A stretch of DNA of 23,399 nt, taken from the NCBI GenBank assembly GCA_002307235.1, contig DBTV01000047.1, positions 1 to 23,399 of the forward strand, given 5' to 3'. Below are positions 1-7,416 of the stretch, one piece after another. The position numbers and the translations under genes are program-made. The stretch's first letter is position 1, and each line of letters begins with the position of its first letter. The notes beneath the pieces were generated by a model that was not told the DNA's origin, did not search any database, and saw only the letters and a list, made by a program, of their open reading frames with translations. This DNA is from Acidobacteriaceae bacterium UBA1307 (GTDB taxonomy: Bacteria > Acidobacteriota > Terriglobia > Terriglobales > Acidobacteriaceae).

Positions 1-874
1 CATGCAGTTGATCTGCGAGGCCTATGACCTGCTGCGCCGCGGGCTGGGGCTGACGCCCGACGAGCTGCACGACATTTTTGCCGAGTGGAACAAGGGCGAG
101 CTGGACAGCTATCTGATCGAGATTTCGCGCGACATCTTCGCCAAAAAGGACGAGGACGGGACGCCCTTGGTCGACAAGATTCTGGACACGGCCGGACAGA
201 AGGGCACCGGCAAGTGGACGGTGATCAGCGCGCTCGATACGGGCCAGCCGGTGACGCTGATCGGCGAGTCGGTGTTTGCGCGCTGCCTGTCGGCGCTGAA
301 GGAAGAGCGCGTCGAGGCGGAGAAGATTCTTTCCGGACCGGCGGCGAAGAAGCTCGACGTGGACCGCGCGGAGTTTATCGAGAGCGTGCGCAGCGCGCTC
401 TATTGCTCGAAGATCGTCAGCTATGCGCAGGGCTACATGCTGCTGCGCGCCGCAGCCCAAGAGAACGGCTGGAAGCTGAACATGGGCGGCATTGCGCTGA
501 TGTGGCGGGGCGGTTGCATCATCCGTTCGCAGTTCCTCGGCGACATCAAAAAGGCCTTCGACAAGAATCCGAAACTGGATAATCTGCTGCTGGACAGCTT
601 CTTTTCGACGGCGGTGAACAAGTATCAGGCGGGCTGGCGCAAGGCGCTCGGCGCGGCGATTGAGCTGGGGATTCCGACGCCGGCCTTCTCGACGGCGCTG
701 GCGTTCTTCGACGGCTACCGGACGGGCCGCTTGCCGCAGAACCTGCTGCAGGCCCAGCGCGACTACTTTGGCGCGCACACCTATGAGCGCGTCGACAAGC
801 CGCGCGGTGAGTTCTTTCACACCAACTGGACCGGCCACGGCGGCCGCGTTTCTTCGACCACTTACACGGTGTAA
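1..874 (+). CDS. gnd: 6-phosphogluconate dehydrogenase, decarboxylating (3' part, 5' end outside the window)
   Basis: This is the C-terminal 290 residues of the NADP-dependent pentose-phosphate pathway enzyme that converts 6-phosphogluconate to ribulose-5-phosphate and CO2 in the cytoplasm. The visible part starts at Met-Gln-Leu-Ile, which in the family directly follows the substrate-binding Lys-x-x-His-Asn segment, so the NADP-binding Rossmann domain and that segment lie to the left of the window. The all-helical C-terminal domain is intact. It contains the conserved Gly-Thr-Gly-Lys-Trp-Thr stretch (about residues 67-72 of the visible part) and the final Arg-Asp-Tyr-Phe-Gly-Ala-His-Thr-Tyr-Glu motif. 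The Arg and His of that motif reach into the active site of the neighbouring subunit. The Met at position 2 is internal, not a start. The stop is TAA at 872-874, and a strong terminator follows. Family assignment is secure. Confidence 0.96.
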   Translation, partial: MQLICEAYDLLRRGLGLTPDELHDIFAEWNKGELDSYLIEISRDIFAKKDEDGTPLVDKILDTAGQKGTGKWTVISALDTGQPVTLIGESVFARCLSALKEERVEAEKILSGPAAKKLDVDRAEFIESVRSALYCSKIVSYAQGYMLLRAAAQENGWKLNMGGIALMWRGGCIIRSQFLGDIKKAFDKNPKLDNLLLDSFFSTAVNKYQAGWRKALGAAIELGIPTPAFSTALAFFDGYRTGRLPQNLLQAQRDYFGAHTYERVDKPRGEFFHTNWTGHGGRVSSTTYTV

Positions 875-893
875 CACACGCCCCAGCAGGGAG

Positions 894-934
894 CAGCGGC
901 GTCTTCGCGAGGAAGACGCCGCTGTTTTCTTTTC
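894..934 (+). terminator. Rho-independent terminator of gnd
   Basis: A perfect 13-bp stem (894-906 CAGCGGCGTCTTC with 912-924) closes a 5-base loop and is followed by TTTTCTTTT at 925-933. It lies 20 bases after the gnd stop codon. Confidence 0.9.
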
Positions 935-1105
935 TGGAAAGCACACGAAGCCCGCAACCAAAGCCGCACGCGCGCATTTTTCTGACAGCGGTTTCCTCTT
1001 CCAGCACTGTCTTGATTTGATACTCTGGCAACAGTTTTCATAGCGTCGTTGTCATAATTTCGACTGTTGCTGGCGTCCGTCCAAAAGAGGCAAGGAGTCC
1101 TCCGC

Positions 1106-3004
1106 ATGTCTGTTACTGTTGTTGTTCATCTTCTTCCGCTCACGCGCTCGATTTCCTTTCGCCCTTATCTTGCCGAGGTGGATGGCCAGCCGATTCTGGC
1201 GCGGCTCGCGCGACAGTTTCTTGTGGACTCGGGCGCAAACCGGCTTCTTGTGCTTTCGCACTATGCCAGCGAATGGGGCGCGCTGACCGCGGCGCTGGCA
1301 GGCAGCGGGGCCGATCTGCGCCTGAGCAAGCAATACTCCGAGTTACAGGCCACGGCCGAATTTTTTCCCGAGATTGACACCGACCAGATCGCGTTTGCGC
1401 AAATTGGTTGCGCGCTGGCCCCGGCTGGACTGCTGGGCCGCATGGTGCGTCATCATCGCAAATATCAAAACAGCTTTACGCTGCTCGACGGCGCACCGAT
1501 CCGTTGCGGACTCGCTGTAGTCGAAAAGGAAACTCTCAAGAATCTTTTGCAGATCTCCGATCAGTTCGGCTTCACCGACGTCGATGAGTCGCTGCGCCGC
1601 CTGCTTCTGCTCGGTGCGCGCGCGGCCGGAAAGATTCCCGTCGCGATGCGCTCCGAACCGTTCCATCTGGCCACCAGCTACGATCTGACGCCAGAGCAGT
1701 TGCCTGCCGAAGCCTTGATGGACCGGCCAGCCGAACGCGAGATTTTTGAGAAGGCTATTCAAGCGGCGCGCGCCGAGAAGGCCGAGGCCGACTCCGCCGC
1801 CGTTTTTTGCGCGCTCAAGCAACTGCAAACGGAGCGACAGGAGAAGTCACTCGTGCTTGGCCGCGAGCACACGTTTGCGCCCGCGCCGCGCGCGGAGGCA
1901 AAGAAGCGCGTGCTGATTGTCTCGCTGCCTTCGGCCTTCTCCGGCGCCGAGCAGGCACTGTGCTCGATGATTCGGTTTCTTGACCGCGAACGCTTCGAGC
2001 CGTATGCCATCACAGTGCATCAGGGTGTCTTCGCGGAAAAATTGCGCGAGGCCGGGGCCGAGGTCATCTGTCCGGACTGGGAGATTGCAAGCTCCTGCAT
2101 TGAAAGTTTCGTCTATGCGCTCAAACTGTTTCGCCGCATTCAGCCGGATCTGATTCACCTGAACGGCAGCGCGACGGTACCGTTTCTTTCCGCCGCCGCG
2201 GTCTGCAACATTCCTCTGGTGCAGCATGTGCGCAACGCCGATCTGCACGGCTTTTACGACGGCATGGTGCAAGCCAAGGCCATCATCGCCATCACCGATT
2301 ATCTGAAGCGCGAGGCGATGCACTTCCCCATTCACACCGACCGCATCCGGGTGATCTTCGATGAGGTGGACTCGGAGCGACTGAACCCGGCGCTGTTTTC
2401 AAAGCAGGAGTGCCGGCGCGAGCTTGGCCTCGACGAGAACGCGCGCATCGCGCTGATGATCGCACGCATCGCGCCGAACAAGCGCTACGATCTGATGCTC
2501 GACGCGGCGGCGCGCATCCGCACACAGGTTCCTGATTTTCAGCTTCTGCTCAAGGGCGATGTCTACGGCAATTCCCTGCTGATGCATGAGCTGCGCATGC
2601 AGGCCAAGCGGCTGGGCATTGACGACGTGATTCGCTGGATGGATTTTGTGCCCGATATTCGCACGCTGATGGCCGCCGCCGACGTGCAGGTTCTCTGCTC
2701 GGATCGCGAGGGGCTGGGCAGTTGCGTGGTGGAGGCGCTGTCGATGGCGCTGCCGGTGGTCGTCACCAACACGGGCGGCACGCATGAGGTGGTGGAGAGC
2801 GGCGTGAGCGGCGGCTACGTGATTCCGGGCAGCGATCCCGAGGCACTGGCCCAGCGCGTGACCAAGCTGCTCAACGATGAGCCGCTGCGCGCGCGGCTCG
2901 GCGCGGCGGGCCGCCGCTTTGCGCAGACAAAACTCGACGCACGCATCTCGGCCAAGGCCGTGATGGAGGTCTACGACGAGGTGCTTGCGCACGCGGGCCG
3001 ATAA
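1106..3004 (+). CDS. Two-domain glycosyltransferase: nucleotidyltransferase-like N-terminus fused to a GT4 (GT-B) glycosyltransferase
   Basis: The protein has 632 residues. Residues about 265-630 form a family 4 GT-B glycosyltransferase. A Gly-Ala-Glu donor-side loop lies at 280-282, and the EX7E motif that binds the sugar nucleotide is at Glu535 and Glu543 (Glu-Gly-Leu-Gly-Ser...Glu). Thr-Gly-Gly-Thr-His-Glu follows. Such enzymes transfer sugar from a nucleotide donor to an acceptor, usually in surface polysaccharide synthesis; donor and acceptor cannot be read here. Residues about 1-215 resemble the fold of SpsF/KdsB-type cytidylyltransferases (strand, then Gly-Gln-Pro-Ile-Leu-Ala-Arg-Leu). 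However, the usual Arg-x-Gly-Ser-x-Arg-x-Pro-x-Lys nucleotide loop is not recognisable, so this half may be inactive. The ATG at 1106 is chosen because AAGGAG lies 8 bases upstream at 1092-1097; the frame is open back to a TTG at 1067. A CATAAT at 1053-1058 is a weak candidate -10. No signal peptide or membrane segment is seen. Confidence 0.85.
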   Translation: MSVTVVVHLLPLTRSISFRPYLAEVDGQPILARLARQFLVDSGANRLLVLSHYASEWGALTAALAGSGADLRLSKQYSELQATAEFFPEIDTDQIAFAQIGCALAPAGLLGRMVRHHRKYQNSFTLLDGAPIRCGLAVVEKETLKNLLQISDQFGFTDVDESLRRLLLLGARAAGKIPVAMRSEPFHLATSYDLTPEQLPAEALMDRPAEREIFEKAIQAARAEKAEADSAAVFCALKQLQTERQEKSLVLGREHTFAPAPRAEAKKRVLIVSLPSAFSGAEQALCSMIRFLDRERFEPYAITVHQGVFAEKLREAGAEVICPDWEIASSCIESFVYALKLFRRIQPDLIHLNGSATVPFLSAAAVCNIPLVQHVRNADLHGFYDGMVQAKAIIAITDYLKREAMHFPIHTDRIRVIFDEVDSERLNPALFSKQECRRELGLDENARIALMIARIAPNKRYDLMLDAAARIRTQVPDFQLLLKGDVYGNSLLMHELRMQAKRLGIDDVIRWMDFVPDIRTLMAAADVQVLCSDREGLGSCVVEALSMALPVVVTNTGGTHEVVESGVSGGYVIPGSDPEALAQRVTKLLNDEPLRARLGAAGRRFAQTKLDARISAKAVMEVYDEVLAHAGR

Positions 3005-3018
3005 CCTTGCATCGCAAA

Positions 3019-3073
3019 CAGAAACGCCCCGGACTTCATTGTGAAGTTCGGGGCGTTTCTGTTGCAGTTTTTT
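3019..3073 (+). terminator. Strong terminator between convergent genes
   Basis: An 18-bp stem with one G-T pair (3019-3036 with 3044-3061) and a 7-base loop ends the glycosyltransferase gene, with six T at 3068-3073. The stem read from the other strand also ends in a T-rich arm, so it may serve kduI (ending at 3089) as well. Confidence 0.88.
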
Positions 3074-3088
3074 GCAGGATTTTGCCGA

Positions 3089-3916
3089 CTACTTGAGCGT
3101 GTTGAGCGGCGCCGGGTCCATGTCGCCGTAGTCCTGATTCTCGCCGCCCATGCCCCAGCAGAAGCTGTAGGCCTGAGTGCCGACGCCGGAGTGGATCGAC
3201 CACATCGGCGAAACGGCGATCTCCTTGTCGGCGATGACGAGCGGACGAAGCTCGCTGGGCGCGCCCATCAGATGGAAGACGCGCGCGGTCTCGGGCAGGT
3301 TGAAGTACATGTAGATCTCTGAGCGGCGCACGTGGGTGTGAGCGGGCATGGTGTTCCAGTTGCTGCCCGGAGCCAGATGCGTGACCCCCATGACGAGCTG
3401 ACAACTGCGCGCGCCCTGCAGATGAATGTACTTGCAGATGGTGCGCTTGTTGCAGGTCTCGAGGCTGCCGAGTTCGACCGGCGTCGACTCTTCCTTGCGG
3501 ACGACGGCGACCGGATACTCGGTGTGCGCCGGGTAGCTGAGCAGATAGAAGACGGCCGGATTGGCCTTGTCCTTCGAGGCAAAGCTGACCTGCTTTGAAC
3601 CACGACCGATGTAGGCGACGTCGAGGTTGTTCAGCTCATAGCTCTTGCCATCGACAACGACGACGCCCGCGCCACCGATGTTCAACGCGCCCAGTTCGCG
3701 ACGCTCGAGGAAGTACTCCGAACGAAGCTCGGGATAGGTCGGCAGCTCGATTGCGGAAGCGACCGGCGCGGCAAAGCCCACCACGGCGCGATCCAGCTCA
3801 ACATAGGTCAGGTTCAATTTGCCCTGTTCATAGGGGCTCAACAAAAACGTCTCGCGCAGCTCGCTCGTGTTCATGCGAGGATAGCGAACCGGGTCAGCCA
3901 AAGTTACGATCTTCAT
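3089..3916 (-). CDS. kduI: 5-dehydro-4-deoxy-D-glucuronate isomerase (KduI)
   Basis: KduI interconverts 5-keto-4-deoxyuronate and 2,5-diketo-3-deoxygluconate (EC 5.3.1.17), an intracellular step in pectin and glycosaminoglycan use. The product has 275 residues, against about 278 in Escherichia coli. The cupin metal site is complete: His193 and His195 in Pro-Ala-His-Thr-His, Glu200 in Arg-Arg-Ser-Glu-Ile-Tyr, and His242 in Trp-Ser-Ile-His-Ser-Gly. The C-terminal Gly-Gly-Glu-Asn-Gln-x-Tyr-x-Asp-Met-Asp signature is also present. The ATG at 3916 is preferred over an in-frame TTG twelve bases upstream because GGAGGA sits directly before it at 3921-3926. The gene starts 79 bases after the stop of the upstream pectinase fusion on the same strand, with no clear terminator between them, so the two are probably co-transcribed. 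Function is well supported by the metal ligands and by the neighbours. Confidence 0.95.
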   Translation of the reverse strand: MKIVTLADPVRYPRMNTSELRETFLLSPYEQGKLNLTYVELDRAVVGFAAPVASAIELPTYPELRSEYFLERRELGALNIGGAGVVVVDGKSYELNNLDVAYIGRGSKQVSFASKDKANPAVFYLLSYPAHTEYPVAVVRKEESTPVELGSLETCNKRTICKYIHLQGARSCQLVMGVTHLAPGSNWNTMPAHTHVRRSEIYMYFNLPETARVFHLMGAPSELRPLVIADKEIAVSPMWSIHSGVGTQAYSFCWGMGGENQDYGDMDPAPLNTLK

Positions 3917-3995
3917 GAATTCCTCCAACTGAATTGTGTCCGCCTGCGAGCGCCTTTGGCCTCATGCGAGCGGGGAAAACTGCTGCTTGTCCATT

Positions 3996-6356
3996 TTATC
4001 GCCCGGCAGTCTGGGTCGGGTCCCAGTTGTCGGTTCCGCGCAAAAATGCCTTGGTTTCGTACTGTTTGGCCTCATCGGCCGTGAGTTGATGCGCATGGGC
4101 ATCTCTTTCTGTTGGATGCGCGCCGGGGCCGGTCGAACCAAACTCCGCGTAATAGGCCGTCTCGAGCGAATGCGTTTCGCCGGGATGCCACTCGCTCCAA
4201 CCCGCTGGAGCAATGTGCGCGCCCATCTCACTATGCAGGAAGATGACGCGCGCGTAAGGCCGCCAGGGCCGGCCGAGATAGATGGGCGCAATGGCGTCCT
4301 TGTCGGCCGTGAGCGTGCAATGGTTGATGACGTAGCCGGAGTCCTGCTCAGGGTAGTGTTTGGACTGCGCGGTGAGATAGCCGCCGTTGTGCGCGGTCGA
4401 ATGAATCTCGCAATCTTCAAAGACCGCCTTGCTGTCGCCAAAGATGAAGTCGACGTTGCCGGCGATATAGCAATGCGTGAAGTACTGGCGCGTCACCGGG
4501 CAATTGGGCTTGTCGGCACCGCAATGGCTGGTGCCGGCATAGACCGTGTCCTGATTGCCGAGCAGCCGCACGTTGCGGAAGACGCCACGATCCCCATTGA
4601 TGAGCAAGGCCAGTGCCTGCGAGCCCTTGGGCAACTGCGGATGGGTGCGATTGAAGTCGTTCTCGAAGGTGATGTTTTCGGCGAGAAAATCGTCAGCGGT
4701 CACGTTGACCGTGGCCGAGTGGAAGGTGCCGCCATTCTCGCCCGCGTTGCGATCATTGACGACGATGGTCTTCGCAGGATCGCTGTTGTGGCTGCGGATG
4801 GTGATGTGCGGCTTGTTGACGGTGAGCACTTCGCGATAGACACCCGGAGCGACCATCACCGTCTGTCCCGGCCTGGCCACATCGAGCGCGCGCTGAATCG
4901 AATAGAAGTCGCCCGAGCCATCGGCCGCGACGTAGAGGTTCGGATCCTCTTCGGGCACCTGCCCCTTCAGCTCGGGCGCGGTGGGAATCGCCTCCATCGG
5001 TACGAAGCGCGCAGCGCAGTTGTACGGCTCGGCGGCTGTGACAGCGGCGGTCGGCGTCACCGTGACATCTTCACCGGTCAACTCCAAATTGCCCTTCTTC
5101 GGACCAATGCCGATCTCCGCGTCCTTTACATAAAAGAGCGAGTTCTTCTGATCGTCGACCGTCACGTTGTTCAGATGAATGTCGAGCTTGTGATCCTTGT
5201 CGAGTCCGAGAAAGGTGAAGGCGCCGGGCGTGGTCACATGCACGTTTTCAAGCGTGATGTCGCGATAGACCGGCAGCTTGTTGCCCTGAAAGGTGGTGTA
5301 GAGCGGCGTGAAGACCAGCGGGTTGCGCACGTTGCGGATGCAGACATTGCGATAGGTCACGTTCTGCACCAGACCGCCGCGACTGCGATCGCTCTTGATG
5401 CGCAGGCCGTTGTCAGCACCGTCAATCGTAAGATCATCGACCAGCAGATGATTGACGCCGCCATCGGTGCCCGAGCCAATCGACATGCCGTGGCCACCAT
5501 AAAAATGACTGTGCAGCACCGACATGTTTTCGACGCCGCGCCCCGGTGCCGGTTTCAGGCAAACATCGTCATCGCCAGTATCGATGCTGACATGCGCGAT
5601 GGTGATGTTGCGCGAGGAGCCGGGATCGATGGCGTCGGTATTGCGCGCCGTATGCGGCGTGCGAATCTTGACGCCCCACACCGTGAGCCCATCGGTCTGG
5701 TTGATCGCCACATGAAAATTCGGCGCATTGCGCAGCGTGATCTTGTACAGGATGAAGCCATCGGCGTGCGTGAGCGTAATGAGCTTGGGCACGCTCTGTT
5801 CGAGATCCTTCACCTTGGCCTCGTGCGAAAGATCCCACCAGGTCGCGTTCTGGCCAAGCAGCTTTGCGCCGCCACGGCCATCGACAGAGCCATCGCCCAT
5901 CAGGCCCGCGCCTTCCACGTGATCGCCGCTAAGAAAGGGCTTGCAGCGGCCTCTGCGCGCGGCGACAATGCCGCAACCACCCGGCTCCACGTCATAGAGT
6001 CGCGGGTCGCGCGCGGCAGCCAGCACCGTGTGCGCATCAACGACCAGCGTCACGCCGGGGCGCATCGTCAGCGGTCCGGCGATGAAGACATACTTGGCGC
6101 CCCTGGCTCGCAGTTCCACGGCCTGCCCCTTCGCGCAACCATCCATCGCCTTCTGGATGCGCGCGGTGTCGAGCTTGCGCTCATCGCTTTCCGCAACCAC
6201 GCCACCCGGCGCGGCAATCTGCGCATCGAGCACGACGCAGGAGGCAGGAATCTTCGGCTCGCTCACCTGCCGCGTGTCCTGCGCGCCGAGGCGCAGAGCA
6301 CCAACGAAACTAAAAACGCAAAAAGCACCGACCGCCATTCGCTTAAAAAAATGCAT
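3996..6356 (-). CDS. Secreted bifunctional pectinase: polygalacturonase (GH28) fused to pectin methylesterase (CE8)
   Basis: The protein has 786 residues. A signal peptide spans about 1-25 (Lys-Arg, then a hydrophobic core, then Leu-Gly-Ala before Gln-Asp), implying export. Residues about 60-440 form a GH28 right-handed beta-helix with all four signature sites: Asn-Thr-Asp (239-241), the Asp262-Asp263 pair, Gly-His-Gly (His289) and Arg-Ile-Lys (319-321). Residues about 470-785 form a CE8 pectin methylesterase with Gln580, Gln602-Asp603, Asp636 in Gly-Asn-Val-Asp-Phe-Ile-Phe-Gly, and Arg696 in Leu-Gly-Arg-Pro-Trp. CE8 removes methyl esters and GH28 then hydrolyses the exposed alpha-1,4 galacturonan, so one chain could carry out both steps. 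The ATG at 6356 is chosen over a start 36 bases upstream because it directly precedes the signal peptide and has GAGG in front of it. kduI lies downstream on the same strand. Endo or exo action cannot be decided from the sequence. Confidence 0.94.
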   Translation of the reverse strand: MHFFKRMAVGAFCVFSFVGALRLGAQDTRQVSEPKIPASCVVLDAQIAAPGGVVAESDERKLDTARIQKAMDGCAKGQAVELRARGAKYVFIAGPLTMRPGVTLVVDAHTVLAAARDPRLYDVEPGGCGIVAARRGRCKPFLSGDHVEGAGLMGDGSVDGRGGAKLLGQNATWWDLSHEAKVKDLEQSVPKLITLTHADGFILYKITLRNAPNFHVAINQTDGLTVWGVKIRTPHTARNTDAIDPGSSRNITIAHVSIDTGDDDVCLKPAPGRGVENMSVLHSHFYGGHGMSIGSGTDGGVNHLLVDDLTIDGADNGLRIKSDRSRGGLVQNVTYRNVCIRNVRNPLVFTPLYTTFQGNKLPVYRDITLENVHVTTPGAFTFLGLDKDHKLDIHLNNVTVDDQKNSLFYVKDAEIGIGPKKGNLELTGEDVTVTPTAAVTAAEPYNCAARFVPMEAIPTAPELKGQVPEEDPNLYVAADGSGDFYSIQRALDVARPGQTVMVAPGVYREVLTVNKPHITIRSHNSDPAKTIVVNDRNAGENGGTFHSATVNVTADDFLAENITFENDFNRTHPQLPKGSQALALLINGDRGVFRNVRLLGNQDTVYAGTSHCGADKPNCPVTRQYFTHCYIAGNVDFIFGDSKAVFEDCEIHSTAHNGGYLTAQSKHYPEQDSGYVINHCTLTADKDAIAPIYLGRPWRPYARVIFLHSEMGAHIAPAGWSEWHPGETHSLETAYYAEFGSTGPGAHPTERDAHAHQLTADEAKQYETKAFLRGTDNWDPTQTAGR

Positions 6357-6517
6357 ACCAACCTCGCAGGCTCGCAGGCGCTTGCCGCACATGCAGTGGA
6401 CTGACCACGAGCCATGTTCACTCTAACGGACCAGAGAAGAAACCCGCCAGACCATTTTGATGTTTTTTCACAAACACCGGCGATTTACCTCATCACGGCG
6501 CATCGTGCCCCTGCGCA

Positions 6518-6547
6518 TTGCTGGTCTTACCTCTCGCGGACTACAAT
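6518..6547 (+). promoter_or_regulatory. Candidate sigma-70-type promoter of the acetylesterase gene
   Basis: TTGCTG at 6518-6523 and TACAAT at 6542-6547 are separated by 18 bases, about 40 bases upstream of the start codon at 6589, inside the 232-base divergent spacer. I could not identify an equally good promoter for the divergent pectinase gene, nor a clear operator. Confidence 0.45.
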
Positions 6548-6588
6548 CTTCGTGCGCAATGAAAATGGATTTTTATCGGAGCCCTTGT

Positions 6589-7335
6589 ATGAAGACACTT
6601 TCTCTGGTCACGGCCGCCCTTGCCTGCGGAATCAGTTGCCTTGCCTCGGCGCAGGTCACCACGCCCGCGCCTGCCAAACTCAAGATCGTGCTGGTGGGCG
6701 ACTCGACGGTGAATGCGGGCGGCGGCTGGGGCGCTGGCTTTTGCCCGCTGCTCACGCCGAATGTTGCGTGCATCAATGATGCGCTCAACGGTCGCAGCTC
6801 GAAGAGTTTTTATGACGAAGGCGCGTGGAAGAAAGCGCTCGATGAACACGGCAATTACGTTCTGATCCAGTTCGGCCACAACGACCAGCCCGGCAAGGGA
6901 GCCAAGCGCGAGACCGATCCCGAGACGACCTACGCCGCGAATCTGCGCCGCTACATCAGCGAAGCGCGAGCCAACGGCGCGCGGCCGATTCTCGTCACCT
7001 CGCTTTCGCGCCGCACCTATAAAGACGGCAAGCTGGTTGAAGATGCGCTGGCAGGCTATGCCGCCGCCACACGGCGCGTCGGTGCCGAAGAGAAGGTGCC
7101 GGTCATTGATCTCTACGCCGCCAGCACGGCACTGCTGAAGACGGTGTCGCAGGAGGTCGCCGACGGATTCGATGCGTACACGCATCCCGACGCCACCGGC
7201 AAAGGCCCGGACCGCACGCATCTGAACCACGAAGGGCAGCTTTTGTTTGGCCGCATCGTGGCCGCCGATCTGGCCAGGCAGTTGCCCGAACTCGCACCCA
7301 ATGTGCAGCTCAGCGCACCCGTCGCCAAGCAGTAA
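6589..7335 (+). CDS. Secreted rhamnogalacturonan acetylesterase-like SGNH hydrolase (CE12 type)
   Basis: The 248-residue protein begins with a signal peptide (about 1-21, ending Ala-Ser-Ala before Gln-Val). It shows the SGNH blocks of CE12 esterases: nucleophile Ser39 in Val-Gly-Asp-Ser-Thr, Gly68 in Leu-Asn-Gly-Arg-Ser, Asn98 in Phe-Gly-His-Asn-Asp, and the Asp208/His211 pair in Asp-Arg-Thr-His-Leu-Asn. Family members remove acetyl groups from rhamnogalacturonan I or related pectins. This fits its position, divergent from the pectinase fusion and kduI. The ATG at 6589 has GGAG 7 bases upstream (6578-6581) and starts directly at the signal peptide, so the longer upstream frame was not used. 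Exact ester specificity is inferred from family and neighbours only. Confidence 0.9.
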   Translation: MKTLSLVTAALACGISCLASAQVTTPAPAKLKIVLVGDSTVNAGGGWGAGFCPLLTPNVACINDALNGRSSKSFYDEGAWKKALDEHGNYVLIQFGHNDQPGKGAKRETDPETTYAANLRRYISEARANGARPILVTSLSRRTYKDGKLVEDALAGYAAATRRVGAEEKVPVIDLYAASTALLKTVSQEVADGFDAYTHPDATGKGPDRTHLNHEGQLLFGRIVAADLARQLPELAPNVQLSAPVAKQ

Positions 7336-7343
7336 GCATGGAA

Positions 7344-7373
7344 GGGCGCTCGCTGCCACGGGCGCCCGCTTTT
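7344..7373 (+). terminator. Rho-independent terminator of the acetylesterase gene
   Basis: GGGCGC (7344-7349) pairs with GCGCCC (7362-7367), followed by a short T run at about 7370-7373. It lies 8 bases after the stop codon. The stem is short, so strength is uncertain. Confidence 0.65.
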
Positions 7374-7416
7374 CATCCCCACCCGGTCCTCTGTCGCGCT
7401 ATGCTCAAAGCAAGCC

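Noticed and set aside
1067..1105. Upstream TTG start for the glycosyltransferase
   Set aside because: There is no ribosome site before it, while AAGGAG is well placed for the ATG at 1106.
3936..6404. An 822-codon plus-strand open frame opposite the pectinase fusion
   Set aside because: It is antisense to a gene with complete GH28 and CE8 motifs. Its translation is Arg/His/Ala-rich without domains, as expected from high-GC antisense frames.
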